From assembly GCF_029937575.1 (NCBI RefSeq), contig NZ_JAPYPS010000042.1:1-32689 (forward strand): a stretch of DNA of 32,689 bases, in the 5' to 3' direction. Positions 1 to 6,804 of the stretch are shown one piece after another (position 1 is the first letter of the stretch; each line of letters starts with the position of its first letter). The stretch comes from Nocardioides sp. GTDB lineage: Bacteria; Actinomycetota; Actinomycetes; Propionibacteriales; Nocardioidaceae. The notes under the pieces are model-generated. The model saw only the letters and a program-made list of their open reading frames with translations. It was not told where the DNA came from and searched no databases. Both the position numbers and the translations under genes were made by a program.

Positions 1-26
1 CCCCCCCCCCCCCCCCCCCCCCCCCC
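1..26. repeat. Poly-C run at window start
   Basis: Twenty-six consecutive C residues open the window, followed directly by coding sequence. On the minus strand they would extend the partial membrane-protein gene as polyglycine. A homopolymer of this length at the very edge is most simply a contig-end or sequencing artefact. Confidence 0.85.
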
Positions 27-293
27 GCCGCTGGTGGAACCCAGCCGTCGATTCACGGCCACGTCGAGCATGACGAAGGCGCCGGCACCGACAAGCACGA
101 AGGCGACGACAGCCCACAGCGGGGCCACCTTGGTTGCTGGATCGACCAGCTCGAGCACGACCGACACGATGAGCGCTCCGCCTCCAAGCGCGACGATCAT
201 TCCCTCCAGTCGCGGTGGGAGGTGGCCATAGATCCCCCAGGCCCCGGCAACCAGCGCAGCGGAGACAACGACGATCACCGCCAAGGTCAGCAT
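1..293 (-). CDS. Partial ZIP-like membrane protein (N-terminal part)
   Basis: An open minus-strand frame runs from an ATG at 293 off the left edge, giving about 97 residues and no stop. The visible protein begins MLTLAVIVVV and has three hydrophobic stretches at roughly residues 1-20, 30-48 and 55-78. The second follows the segment HLPPRLEGMIVALGGGALI and ends in VLELVDPA. This arrangement resembles the N-terminal half of small bacterial ZIP-family metal transporters or related membrane proteins, in which a glycine-rich helix precedes an acidic FELxxEA-like segment. The residues after about position 88 fall in the poly-C tract and are unreliable. The ZIP assignment is from pattern memory only; an uncharacterised membrane protein is the alternative. 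Confidence 0.5.
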   Translation of the reverse strand, partial: MLTLAVIVVVSAALVAGAWGIYGHLPPRLEGMIVALGGGALIVSVVLELVDPATKVAPLWAVVAFVLVGAGAFVMLDVAVNRRLGSTSGGGGGGGGG

Positions 294-369
294 GGCTCCG
301 TACTAGCCCCCGCGACGCCATCAGCCCACACCCGCAGGGACCCCTTACCACCTGTGCCCGGGCATTGAG

Positions 370-1260
370 CTAGTCGTCTGCCCGAGCCTGCGATTGTCGG
401 TGATCATCAATGAGCGCGGCGAACGTGGATTCCGAGCCCCGCGCCTTCGGGAGGTATTGGTCGCGAAGCAGCTGCAAGATTTCGTCCAGTCCGTCGCCGA
501 GCGCGGCAGCGGCCACCTGAACATCGGGCGACGCCGAGCGTTTCCCCGCATCAACCAGTTGCTCTACGTAAGGCAGGGTCGCGGCTAGGGAGATGTCGGC
601 TCGATCCTCCCGGAAGTAGTACGACTCTGCGTACTGGCGCAGGTCCATTTCCACGGTAGCGAGCTCGTCACGCACAGCCTCGAGCTGCTGGGCCGCCACG
701 CACGCCTGACCCGTCTCGACGATCTGGTCGACTTGTTGACGGCGCATGCTCGACAACCGCCGAGCCAGCGCTCGACGACGATTCAGAGCTGGATACAACT
801 GCAAGATCCAAGATATCCCGGCTGTCAGGAGCAGGAAACCCAACAGCGCCTCCACGGGTACCACCAGACGCAGTTCCGGTGTGGCGGGTGTGACGTCACC
901 GAGCCCCAAGGTCGTCACCGCCACGAAGGAGACGTACAGCGCAAAGCTCAGGTTAGATGACTGCCCCGGTTGCAACGACGAGCTGAAGTTGAAATCGTCT
1001 GCCAGACGCGGCAGGTAGATCAGCGCAAAGCCGATGACCACCAGCGACGTCCACATCCCCAATGTCAACAAGATCCCCAGTGGCCCGGCGATCACCGACG
1101 GGCGCGCTCCGCCCCGTCGGACCTTGCTCGCCCTCCAAGTCAGCGCAAACACCGTCCGGGTGAGAATGCCAAAGCCTCCGGGATGCCACAGCGTGTGGAA
1201 GATGTCGCGCAGCGCCACCACGATCAGCAGGGCGCCGGAGATCGTCAGGAGCCAGATCAT
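370..1260 (-). CDS. Two-TM potassium-channel-like protein (Ion_trans_2)
   Basis: This 296-aa membrane protein has an N-terminal hydrophobic helix (residues 1-18), further helices near 60-82 and 134-155, and a pore loop between the last two. The pore carries TTLGLGDVTP at residues 116-125, in the place of the canonical TVGYGD potassium selectivity filter. The C-terminal half (about 160-296) is soluble, rich in Arg, Glu and Leu and probably helical or coiled; no RCK/TrkA nucleotide-binding fold is recognisable. The expected role is passage of K+ or another monovalent cation across the cytoplasmic membrane. The Leu replacing the filter Tyr makes the ion preference uncertain. The start ATG has no Shine-Dalgarno sequence, but TAGTTT lies 6 nt upstream, which fits a leaderless transcript. 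The gene is divergent from the APC permease. Confidence 0.8.
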   Translation of the reverse strand: MIWLLTISGALLIVVALRDIFHTLWHPGGFGILTRTVFALTWRASKVRRGGARPSVIAGPLGILLTLGMWTSLVVIGFALIYLPRLADDFNFSSSLQPGQSSNLSFALYVSFVAVTTLGLGDVTPATPELRLVVPVEALLGFLLLTAGISWILQLYPALNRRRALARRLSSMRRQQVDQIVETGQACVAAQQLEAVRDELATVEMDLRQYAESYYFREDRADISLAATLPYVEQLVDAGKRSASPDVQVAAAALGDGLDEILQLLRDQYLPKARGSESTFAALIDDHRQSQARADD

Positions 1261-1266
1261 TCATTG

Positions 1267-1272
1267 AAACTA
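1267..1272 (-). promoter_or_regulatory. -10 element of leaderless promoter for the channel gene
   Basis: The minus-strand hexamer TAGTTT is separated by exactly 6 nt from the ATG at 1260. There is no ribosome binding site between them, so the first transcribed base would be at or next to the start codon. No clear -35 hexamer is seen. Confidence 0.45.
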
Positions 1273-1330
1273 GCGCGCTCGCCGGAGGCAACGAAGCGCA
1301 TCACCCTCAGGTGGAGCCAAACCTCTTGAC

Positions 1331-1336
1331 TAGATT
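1331..1336 (+). promoter_or_regulatory. -10 element of leaderless promoter for the permease gene
   Basis: The hexamer TAGATT is separated by exactly 6 nt from the ATG at 1343. The geometry is the same as at the divergent channel gene, again without a Shine-Dalgarno sequence. This supports leaderless transcription in both directions from the 82-nt spacer. Confidence 0.45.
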
Positions 1337-1342
1337 TGTTTC

Positions 1343-2644
1343 ATGGCTTCTGATGACGACAAGCTGTCCCTGGCCGGATCGGTCTCGCTCGGTACGGGCG
1401 TCATGATCGGTGCAGGCATCTTCGCGTTGGTGGGCCAGGTCAGCGAGCTGGCCGGCACCCTGATGCCGCTCGCGTTCCTCGCCGGCGCCGTAGTGGTGGG
1501 GTTCAGCGCCTACTCCTACGTCAAGTACTCCGACACCAACCCGTCCTCTGGTGGCATCGCCATGCTGCTCAAGGCGGCCTACGGTCCCGGCATCATCGCC
1601 GGCACCTTCTCGCTGTTCATGTACGTGTCGATGGTGGTGGCGCAAAGCTTGCTCGCCCGCACCTTCGGCACCTACAGCCTGCGCCCGTTTGGACTCGAAG
1701 AATCAACCTTGCTCGTGCCCATGCTGGGCGTGGTGATCATCGTCGTCGCAGCACTGGTGAACCTCGTCGGCACCGAATGGGTCGAACGATCGGCCACCGT
1801 GACTGCTGGGTTGAAGATCGTAGGGATAGCGACGCTCGCCATCGGCGGGATCATCGCGGCCGGTCCTTCCTCGATGTTCGACTTCGCCAGCGACAAGAGC
1901 GGAAGCAGCGACCAAGGCATCCTCGGCTTCCTCGCCGGCACCACCTTGTGCATCCTCGCCTACAAGGGCTTCACGACCATCACCAACCAAGGTGGCGACA
2001 TCGCGAACCCGAAGAAGAACGTCGGACGCTCGATCATGATCTCCATCCTCCTGTGCGCCGTGCTCTACCTCCTGCTCACCGTCTCGGTGGCCGGCAGCCT
2101 CAGCGTCGATGAGATCGTCAAAGCCCGCGACTACGCCTTGGCAGCCGCGGCCGAGCCTCTCTTCGGCTCGTGGGGAGTCGGGCTGACGATCGCTCTCGCG
2201 ATGGTCGCGACGTTCTCCGGACTCCTGGCCAGCATCTACTCCGTCTCCAGGCTCTACGACATGCTCCGCGACATGGGACAGGCCCCCGGCCTGCCCACGC
2301 GCGTCCATCACCAGTCACTCGTGATCACCGCCGGCCTGGCCATCGTGCTCGCAGCCTTCCTAGACCTCAGCCAGATCGCCTCCATGGGCGCGATCCTCTA
2401 CCTCGCGATGGACATCGCCATCCACTGGGGAGTCATCCGACACCTGCGCACCGACATCAACGCCAACATCGTCGTCCCAGCCATCGCCATCGCACTCGAC
2501 GCCATCGTGCTCGGCGCCTTCACCACCATCAAGGCACGCGACGACATCCTCACCCTCGCCATCTCCCTCGGCGTCGCAGCCCTCATAGCAATCAGCCAGG
2601 TGATCGTTGCGAGTCGAACCAGCGTTGCAGATCAGGACGCCTGA
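1343..2644 (+). CDS. APC-family amino acid permease
   Basis: This 433-aa integral membrane protein has about 12 hydrophobic segments. The first (residues 13-33) holds the APC-superfamily signature GTGVMIGAGIFALVGQ, whose unwound Gly-rich helix forms the substrate site in this family. A conserved loop near residues 208-232 (YKGFTTITNQGGDIANPKKN) matches the family segment that usually reads FxGFE...E(I)xNPxRN. Here Thr/Asn/Gln replace the usual Glu-rich part, so substrate and coupling ion are uncertain. The expected role is proton-coupled uptake or exchange of an amino acid or amine. Length is normal for the family. It is transcribed away from the channel gene and converges on the multicopper oxidase gene, with no obvious terminator in the 111-nt gap. 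Confidence 0.85.
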   Translation: MASDDDKLSLAGSVSLGTGVMIGAGIFALVGQVSELAGTLMPLAFLAGAVVVGFSAYSYVKYSDTNPSSGGIAMLLKAAYGPGIIAGTFSLFMYVSMVVAQSLLARTFGTYSLRPFGLEESTLLVPMLGVVIIVVAALVNLVGTEWVERSATVTAGLKIVGIATLAIGGIIAAGPSSMFDFASDKSGSSDQGILGFLAGTTLCILAYKGFTTITNQGGDIANPKKNVGRSIMISILLCAVLYLLLTVSVAGSLSVDEIVKARDYALAAAAEPLFGSWGVGLTIALAMVATFSGLLASIYSVSRLYDMLRDMGQAPGLPTRVHHQSLVITAGLAIVLAAFLDLSQIASMGAILYLAMDIAIHWGVIRHLRTDINANIVVPAIAIALDAIVLGAFTTIKARDDILTLAISLGVAALIAISQVIVASRTSVADQDA

Positions 2645-2755
2645 TTCGCCTGTGACGCCGCGGTGACCCGGCCGTTGACGTCCGCTCCCCCGCCTACGAA
2701 GTGTTCAGCGGCGCGAGCACGGGTAGGGCAGCCCATGGGCAGCACCGTCGAATAC

Positions 2756-4222
2756 CTATGTCACGCGGACGGTTCCCATCATGCCGCGGTCCTCATGGTC
2801 AAGGATGTGACAGTGGTAGACGGTGGTTCCGGCGAAGTCTTCGAAGGCAATCCGCACTGTCACCTCGCTGCGCGCCGGCACGTTGACCACGTCCCGCCAT
2901 TGCGGAGACGTTTCCGGCTCGCCACCCTGGGCAATGACTTGCATCGGCCAGACGTGAAGGTGGAAGGGATGATCGAGAGTGCTGTCGTTGCGGATCGTCC
3001 ACTCCTCAAGGGCGCCGACCGACACATTCTGATCAACGCGCTTGGGATCGAACGCGGCACCATCGAAAGTGAACCCCATGCCCGCGCCATCACTACTCAT
3101 CATGCCTGCGGCCATGTCCATCTCGAACGAAAGCGTCCGAGTCCCCGCAACCGGCAGGCCGCGCAGGTCGCGGGGCTCTAGTGGGGGCGGCATGTCGGCC
3201 GCTGGGCGGTTCTGGGCTGGGCCGGAGACTTCGATTGACGCCACTTCTCCGCCTTGAGGGATGGACGTGTTGAGGCCACCACCCATCATGTTGCCCATCC
3301 CCCCGCGATCGAAGGGCTCAGCGCGGAGAACTCCGCGACCTTCCTGCAAGGTCACAATCACTTCCGCCCGATTTCCTGGCGCAAGCAGGAAGCGGCCCTC
3401 GGAGGCAGGCGAGGCGAGGGGTCCGAGATCGAGTCCCAGAAGCTCGGGCTGCTGATTCTCGAGAATCAAAGATAAGTATCGCGATGTGCAGGCGTTTACC
3501 ACCCGCCACCGCTCGCGCTCTCCCGTCGTTGCCTGGAGGACGGGGGCGACCTGGCCGTTGACCAGAAGGATGTCGCCCTCGCGGCCCATCATCATCTGCA
3601 TGCTCGACGGGGCACGGACACGTCCGCTCGAATCAAGGCTGATATCAGAAATGACCATGACCCGATCCCGGGCTTCAGGGATGACGTCGTCCTCGACAAC
3701 GATGGCTCCGTAGAGACCACCGAATACTTGGTCGGCGACACTGCCGTGTAGGTGCGGGTGATACCAATAGACGCCCGGCGGATGGTCGTCGCGGAGGATG
3801 TGCTCGTAGGCGAATGATTGCCCGGGATCAACACGGAGGAACACATTGTCCCCGTTGCCCTCCGGGGACACGTGAAGTCCGTGCACGTGCAGGTTCGTGG
3901 GCTGGTCGAGGTTGTTGACCAACAAGATCCTGACCGTGTCTCCGGGCTTGACACGCAGCGTAGGGCCGGGGAGACCACCGTTGTAGGCCAGCGTTGTGAC
4001 CTTGCGCCCCGCGACAACGTGGGACCCGGACGCCGCCTCGAGACGCACTTCCAGAAGCCCGTCTCGACTCCGCAGTTGCTCCGGCTCGCGAAATGCCTGG
4101 TGGCTCACAACGTCCAATGGCAAAGAGTTGTAGGTCCGCCACAGACCGACCCCGCCAACCGTCGTACTCAGCAGCCCCGCGCCACCCAACATCAGGGCCG
4201 TGCGTCGATCGATGGGTTCCAT
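2756..4222 (-). CDS. Multicopper oxidase, probable cuprous oxidase
   Basis: This 488-aa protein has three cupredoxin domains and a complete copper-ligand set: HVHG at residues 112-115, WYHPHLHG at 153-160, HPFHLH at 418-423 and HCHILDHEDRGMM at 470-482. The last provides the T1 Cys471 and an axial Met. The N-terminus MEPIDRRTALML followed by a hydrophobic stretch looks like a Tat signal, consistent with export of a folded copper enzyme. Met-rich segments (GGMGNMMGGG near 310 and MDMAAGMM near 365) resemble the methionine loops of CueO-type cuprous oxidases. The expected reaction is O2-dependent oxidation of Cu(I), which lowers copper toxicity. I chose ATG 4222 because it overlaps the upstream SHOCT gene stop as TGATG; an in-frame TTG one codon earlier is less likely. 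It is the last gene of a three-gene operon behind a CsoR-like palindrome. Confidence 0.93.
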   Translation of the reverse strand: MEPIDRRTALMLGGAGLLSTTVGGVGLWRTYNSLPLDVVSHQAFREPEQLRSRDGLLEVRLEAASGSHVVAGRKVTTLAYNGGLPGPTLRVKPGDTVRILLVNNLDQPTNLHVHGLHVSPEGNGDNVFLRVDPGQSFAYEHILRDDHPPGVYWYHPHLHGSVADQVFGGLYGAIVVEDDVIPEARDRVMVISDISLDSSGRVRAPSSMQMMMGREGDILLVNGQVAPVLQATTGERERWRVVNACTSRYLSLILENQQPELLGLDLGPLASPASEGRFLLAPGNRAEVIVTLQEGRGVLRAEPFDRGGMGNMMGGGLNTSIPQGGEVASIEVSGPAQNRPAADMPPPLEPRDLRGLPVAGTRTLSFEMDMAAGMMSSDGAGMGFTFDGAAFDPKRVDQNVSVGALEEWTIRNDSTLDHPFHLHVWPMQVIAQGGEPETSPQWRDVVNVPARSEVTVRIAFEDFAGTTVYHCHILDHEDRGMMGTVRVT

Positions 4223-4458
4223 CAACCGCCCTCACCCAAGGCACGTTTGCGTTCCTGGTACTCCTCAGTACTCAGATCGCCACGGGCATAGCGCTCCTGC
4301 AGGGTCTGCATCGCCGATTCGGCACCACCCGCTGCCGCACCCTCACCGGATCGCTTCACTCCACCGATGGCCATCCTGACCACCACGACTGCGAGCAACA
4401 CCACGCCGAGCATCGCAAGGAGTCCAAAGAGCCCCATCGTTGCGCCACCTGACGTCAT
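4222..4458 (-). CDS. SHOCT-domain small membrane protein
   Basis: This 78-aa protein has one hydrophobic helix (about residues 8-31), a Gly/Ala-rich linker, and a C-terminal SHOCT motif (LQERYARGDLSTEEYQERK, residues 53-71). SHOCT is a short helical module found at the ends of many bacterial envelope proteins and is thought to aid oligomerisation. The start is ATG 4458, preceded by AGGAG at good spacing. A longer in-frame extension to 4656 is Arg-rich and unsupported. The start overlaps the stop of the upstream 79-aa gene by 4 nt (ATGA), and its own stop overlaps the oxidase start by 1 nt (TGATG). The three genes are therefore probably translated from one mRNA. A role in placing or assisting the multicopper oxidase at the membrane is inferred only from this context. 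Confidence 0.85.
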   Translation of the reverse strand: MTSGGATMGLFGLLAMLGVVLLAVVVVRMAIGGVKRSGEGAAAGGAESAMQTLQERYARGDLSTEEYQERKRALGEGG

Positions 4459-4694
4459 GGCTGACTCCTGTCGTCGGAACCCGCGTTCGCACCTCTTTCT
4501 CCCGGGCGCGCGCGGCGCACCTCTGCACGCGTTGCGCGGCGAGTGGGACGGAGCGTCCACCACGCCAGCGCAGCGAACCCGATCACCACGACGAACGCCA
4601 CAATCCAACTCTTGTAGCCCGCGATCCCGGGGCCTGCGCTCCCGAGCCCGATCCAAGGCTCGATGGAAATAACAGATTCATGGCGTATGAGCAC
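4455..4694 (-). CDS. Small single-TM protein, first gene of the oxidase operon
   Basis: This 79-aa protein of unknown family starts at GTG 4694, preceded by GGGGAGG six nt upstream. It contains the conserved block PWIGLGSAGPGIAGYKSW, one membrane helix (about residues 30-48) and a basic C-terminal tail rich in Arg. Its stop overlaps the SHOCT start by 4 nt. A diverged second copy of the gene and its promoter lies at 6393-6695, which shows that the block around PWIGLGS and the helix are the best kept parts. Function is unknown. Operon position and the palindrome about 95 nt upstream suggest copper-linked expression. Confidence 0.7.
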   Translation of the reverse strand: MLIRHESVISIEPWIGLGSAGPGIAGYKSWIVAFVVVIGFAALAWWTLRPTRRATRAEVRRARPGERGANAGSDDRSQP

Positions 4695-4801
4695 TTGAGT
4701 CCTCCCCGAGGCGCTTCCAGGTCAGTCGAGATTCGAATCCGATTGCCTTCGCATCTCGCCCTCTTCAGTCCCAACTAGCCTATCAGGAACCCCCTAGGGG
4801 G
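4517..4801 (-). repeat. Duplicated segment, copy 1 (promoter plus 79-aa gene)
   Basis: This stretch aligns by eye with 6413-6695 at high identity in the gene body and lower identity in the leader. It includes the palindrome, the leader and most of the small membrane-protein gene. Copy 1 holds an extra 28 nt next to the shared edge, bounded by two GCACCTCT direct repeats at 4489-4496 and 4517-4524. Copy 2 has only one of these. Confidence 0.8.
4777..4801 (-). promoter_or_regulatory. CsoR-like operator and -10 element of the oxidase operon
   Basis: A perfect 12-nt palindrome CCCCCTAGGGGG (4790-4801), flanked by ATAT, lies upstream of the 79-aa gene. On the minus strand it is followed 7 nt later by TAGGCT (4777-4782), a plausible -10. 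Operators of the copper sensor CsoR and its relatives are G/C tracts of the ATACCCC...GGGGTAT kind. Placement over the -35 region would allow repression. No csoR gene is visible in the window, so the regulator is inferred. Confidence 0.55.
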
Positions 4802-4880
4802 ATATGCGACGGCGCCATGGCAAGTTGATTGTGCGCACCGTCGCCCCGACAGAGCACCCCCACTTCAAGAGGTATGGGAG

Positions 4881-5097
4881 TCAGAGTCCAGTGCCAGCCA
4901 TGAGCAGTTCTGTGCGGCCCTGCTGCCTGATCTCAAGGACCACCACCGCCAGTACCGCCGGTGCAAACACGACACGCTTGGGGCTATCGACAGCGCGGAC
5001 CACTGCAACATCACCAGCGATGCGCTACCCCGTAGCCGGCACGCACGATGCGAGCGCCGCGCCCCCATGACCACAATGAATCGCCCTGGGTTCTGTA
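4881..5097 (-). pseudogene. Decayed C-terminal fragment of a DUF2752 gene
   Basis: This region aligns closely with 29660-29880, the 3' part of the intact DUF2752 gene, including the same stop and the C-terminal residues MAGTGL. From the stop inward, about 50 codons stay in register. Relative to the intact copy there is then a 3-nt deletion, a 1-nt deletion and a 2-nt insertion (GCGCCCCCATG versus GCGCCCATG), which break the frame. Homology fades near 5097, so the first ~90 codons are missing, including the DPLCGGTRA core. It is read as a truncated, frameshifted relic of a duplication. The flanks 4805-4880 and 5098-5171 show nothing recognisable. Confidence 0.75.
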
Positions 5098-5171
5098 GAG
5101 ACTGCAAGAAACTTTGGGCGACTCAGTGCGCCGAGAACCGGGGGCAAGGCCGCGCAGATCGGAAGTCGGTT

Positions 5172-6299
5172 TCAACGAAGGCGCGAATGTGATGGGCCTC
5201 CCCCGATGCGCACCGCAGGGGAGGCGGACCGTAGACGCTCGTAGCCGGGCGAGCGTGCCACCGTCACGACAGAAACGCTGTGCCCAGTAAGCGTCTCGTC
5301 GAGTTCCAACGATGGCCCGACTAGGTAGCGCTTCCCATCAACCAGCCATCGCGTGCGTGTTCGATCCGCCAGCGGCTGGACCGACGCCGGAGCAACCGTA
5401 AGCACCTCGTTGGGCTCAACGATGCCGTTGATCGACGTAGAACCCTCCTTCGCGAACGTGCCTTTGGCGAGCGGCGACGTCGAAGGCGATTCCGTGACAG
5501 CTGTGCGTCCATCAGGTGTTACAGCGTGTACCTCTACTGTGAGTTGGGTTCCTAGCTGACGAAGCTGCGGCGTGAAGGCCGCGTCATTGGCGTCAGGAAT
5601 CCGCCGCCCATCACTGAACCACTGATAGGTGACCTTGCGGGGTTGCTCACTCCAGGTTCCGCTACTCGCAAGATGCGGTTCTCCAATGCGGAATGCTCCG
5701 CTGATCGTTGGGGGCGCGGTGGCACGCAACGTGGGGCCTGCATCTTCGAATCGAAGGAACCCCGATGGCCATCCCGTGCCGCTCTTGGTGAGTCGCCGCC
5801 AGGAAAAGTCGCTTGCCCAATTCGATTCCGATACGACTATCTCCGTGGAAGAGACAACCTCTTCGACATAGGCCAGGTGGCCTGCGGAACTTGCGCCACC
5901 AACGCCTCGGTCCCACCACGCCACCGCGCCAGCCGTGGGAGTTTGACTCATCGCGGAGTGGTTGGCTCGGCCCCAGTTGTAGGCCATGCCAGTGCTCGAC
6001 CACGGTCGGCGGTTGGATAGCCCGCCCTCCACGAGCCGGTACGCCACGTAGTTCGTGCAGTTGCGACCGGGGTACATGCCCCAGAACGATTCGCGATCGT
6101 TCACCTGGTACCCGCCGTCGGCGTAACCCCTCTTAGTGCAATCGTCGTACCCGCTGCACAGCGAGTTCGATGCGGCGGCAGACGAAGGGACCGCCGAGAG
6201 CAGCGCAGAAGCGACGCAGAGGATCAACAGGGCCACGACGTTGCGGGCCCCAGCAGAATTGCGGGTCCAGGTCGAGATGAGGGAAGGCACGATGGGCAC
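5172..6299 (-). CDS. Secreted CHAP-domain protein with C-terminal beta-rich repeats
   Basis: This 375-aa protein has an N-terminal signal peptide (hydrophobic residues 21-43, ending SSAAAS). A CHAP (cysteine/histidine amidohydrolase-peptidase) domain follows at about 46-175. Candidate catalytic residues are Cys81 in GRNCTNYVAYRL, His141 in SSAGHLAYVEEV and Glu158/Asn160 in VVSESNW. CHAP enzymes usually cut peptidoglycan peptides or amide bonds. Residues about 188-370 form two beta-sandwich-like repeats with YQWFSDGRRI and RWLVDGKRY, typical of secreted actinobacterial proteins and perhaps used for wall binding. The GTG at 6299 lacks a clear Shine-Dalgarno; a GTG three codons later is possible. 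Base composition looks less GC-rich than its neighbours, which hints at transfer. It lies 93 nt downstream of the duplicated small membrane-protein gene. Confidence 0.85.
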   Translation of the reverse strand: MPIVPSLISTWTRNSAGARNVVALLILCVASALLSAVPSSAAASNSLCSGYDDCTKRGYADGGYQVNDRESFWGMYPGRNCTNYVAYRLVEGGLSNRRPWSSTGMAYNWGRANHSAMSQTPTAGAVAWWDRGVGGASSAGHLAYVEEVVSSTEIVVSESNWASDFSWRRLTKSGTGWPSGFLRFEDAGPTLRATAPPTISGAFRIGEPHLASSGTWSEQPRKVTYQWFSDGRRIPDANDAAFTPQLRQLGTQLTVEVHAVTPDGRTAVTESPSTSPLAKGTFAKEGSTSINGIVEPNEVLTVAPASVQPLADRTRTRWLVDGKRYLVGPSLELDETLTGHSVSVVTVARSPGYERLRSASPAVRIGGGPSHSRLR

Positions 6300-6392
6300 T
6301 ATGCACGATAGTAGCCACAGGGATCAACAGAAACCTCAACTTTCCCTTGCGTTACCGGCGTGTCGCCTTGACCGCGGCGTCCGCTCTGCTGG

Positions 6393-6560
6393 TCAGCCGC
6401 CAACCCGCGTTGGCACCTCTGCACGCGTTGCGGGGCGAGTGGGACGTAGCGTCGACCACGCCAGCCCAACCAACCCGATCACCACGACGAGCGACACAAT
6501 CCAACTCTGGTAGACCGCGACTCCGGGGCCAGTGCTGCCGAGCCCGATCCAGGGCTTCAT
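6393..6560 (-). CDS. Second copy of the small single-TM protein, 55 aa, possibly a relic
   Basis: The ORF from ATG 6560 encodes MKPWIGLGSTGPG..., a membrane helix and the tail TRPATRAEVPTRVGG, clearly homologous to the 79-aa protein at 4455-4694. Where copy 1 starts at a GTG behind GGGGAGG, copy 2 keeps a GTG behind AGAGG (about 6597) but has lost one base just after it. That GTG frame now closes within 11 codons. An ATG that copy 1 lacks lies at the start of the conserved block and could restart translation, though no Shine-Dalgarno precedes it. It is not followed by SHOCT or oxidase genes. It is either a shortened functional protein or a decaying duplicate. Confidence 0.5.
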   Translation of the reverse strand: MKPWIGLGSTGPGVAVYQSWIVSLVVVIGLVGLAWSTLRPTRPATRAEVPTRVGG

Positions 6561-6695
6561 GGAACAACAGATTGATAGCCGAATGGCACTTGAGGCCTCT
6601 CTGATGCAATCGCAGATCAGTCGGAATTCGAATCCGATCGGCTTCCTGCGCCAAGATTCTTGGCCTGCCCTACCGGATACCCCCTGTGGGGATAC
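6413..6695 (-). repeat. Duplicated segment, copy 2
   Basis: This is the counterpart of 4517-4801, carrying the palindrome, the leader and the small membrane-protein gene. Copy 2 reads through a single GCACCTCT (6413-6420), where copy 1 has two copies 28 nt apart. This is consistent with slippage between short direct repeats. Confidence 0.8.
6667..6695 (-). promoter_or_regulatory. CsoR-like operator and -10 element, copy 2
   Basis: ATACCCCCTGTGGGGATAC (6677-6695) is a near-palindrome of the CsoR operator type. On the minus strand it is followed after 7 nt by TAGGGC (6667-6672) at the same offset as the -10 in copy 1. The stretch 6696-6804, up to the glycosyltransferase stop, shows no gene. 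Confidence 0.55.
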
Positions 6696-6804
6696 GTGAC
6701 CACAATGGCCGTGCGGCCTTCCTGCGGCTCCCACCACAGGCAGTCGAAGGGATTTCCAGCAGGAATCGACCTGTTCACTTCTCGATCGAGGAGTCACCAA
6801 ACCC

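Noticed and set aside
3453..3468. Perfect 16-nt palindrome TGATTCTCGAGAATCA
   Set aside because: It lies in the middle of the multicopper oxidase gene, far from any start. It is not repeated elsewhere in the window and is most likely chance.
4459..4656. N-terminal extension of the SHOCT protein to 4656
   Set aside because: It is Arg-rich and overlaps the 79-aa gene. ATG 4458 has a good ribosome site and gives the normal small SHOCT protein.
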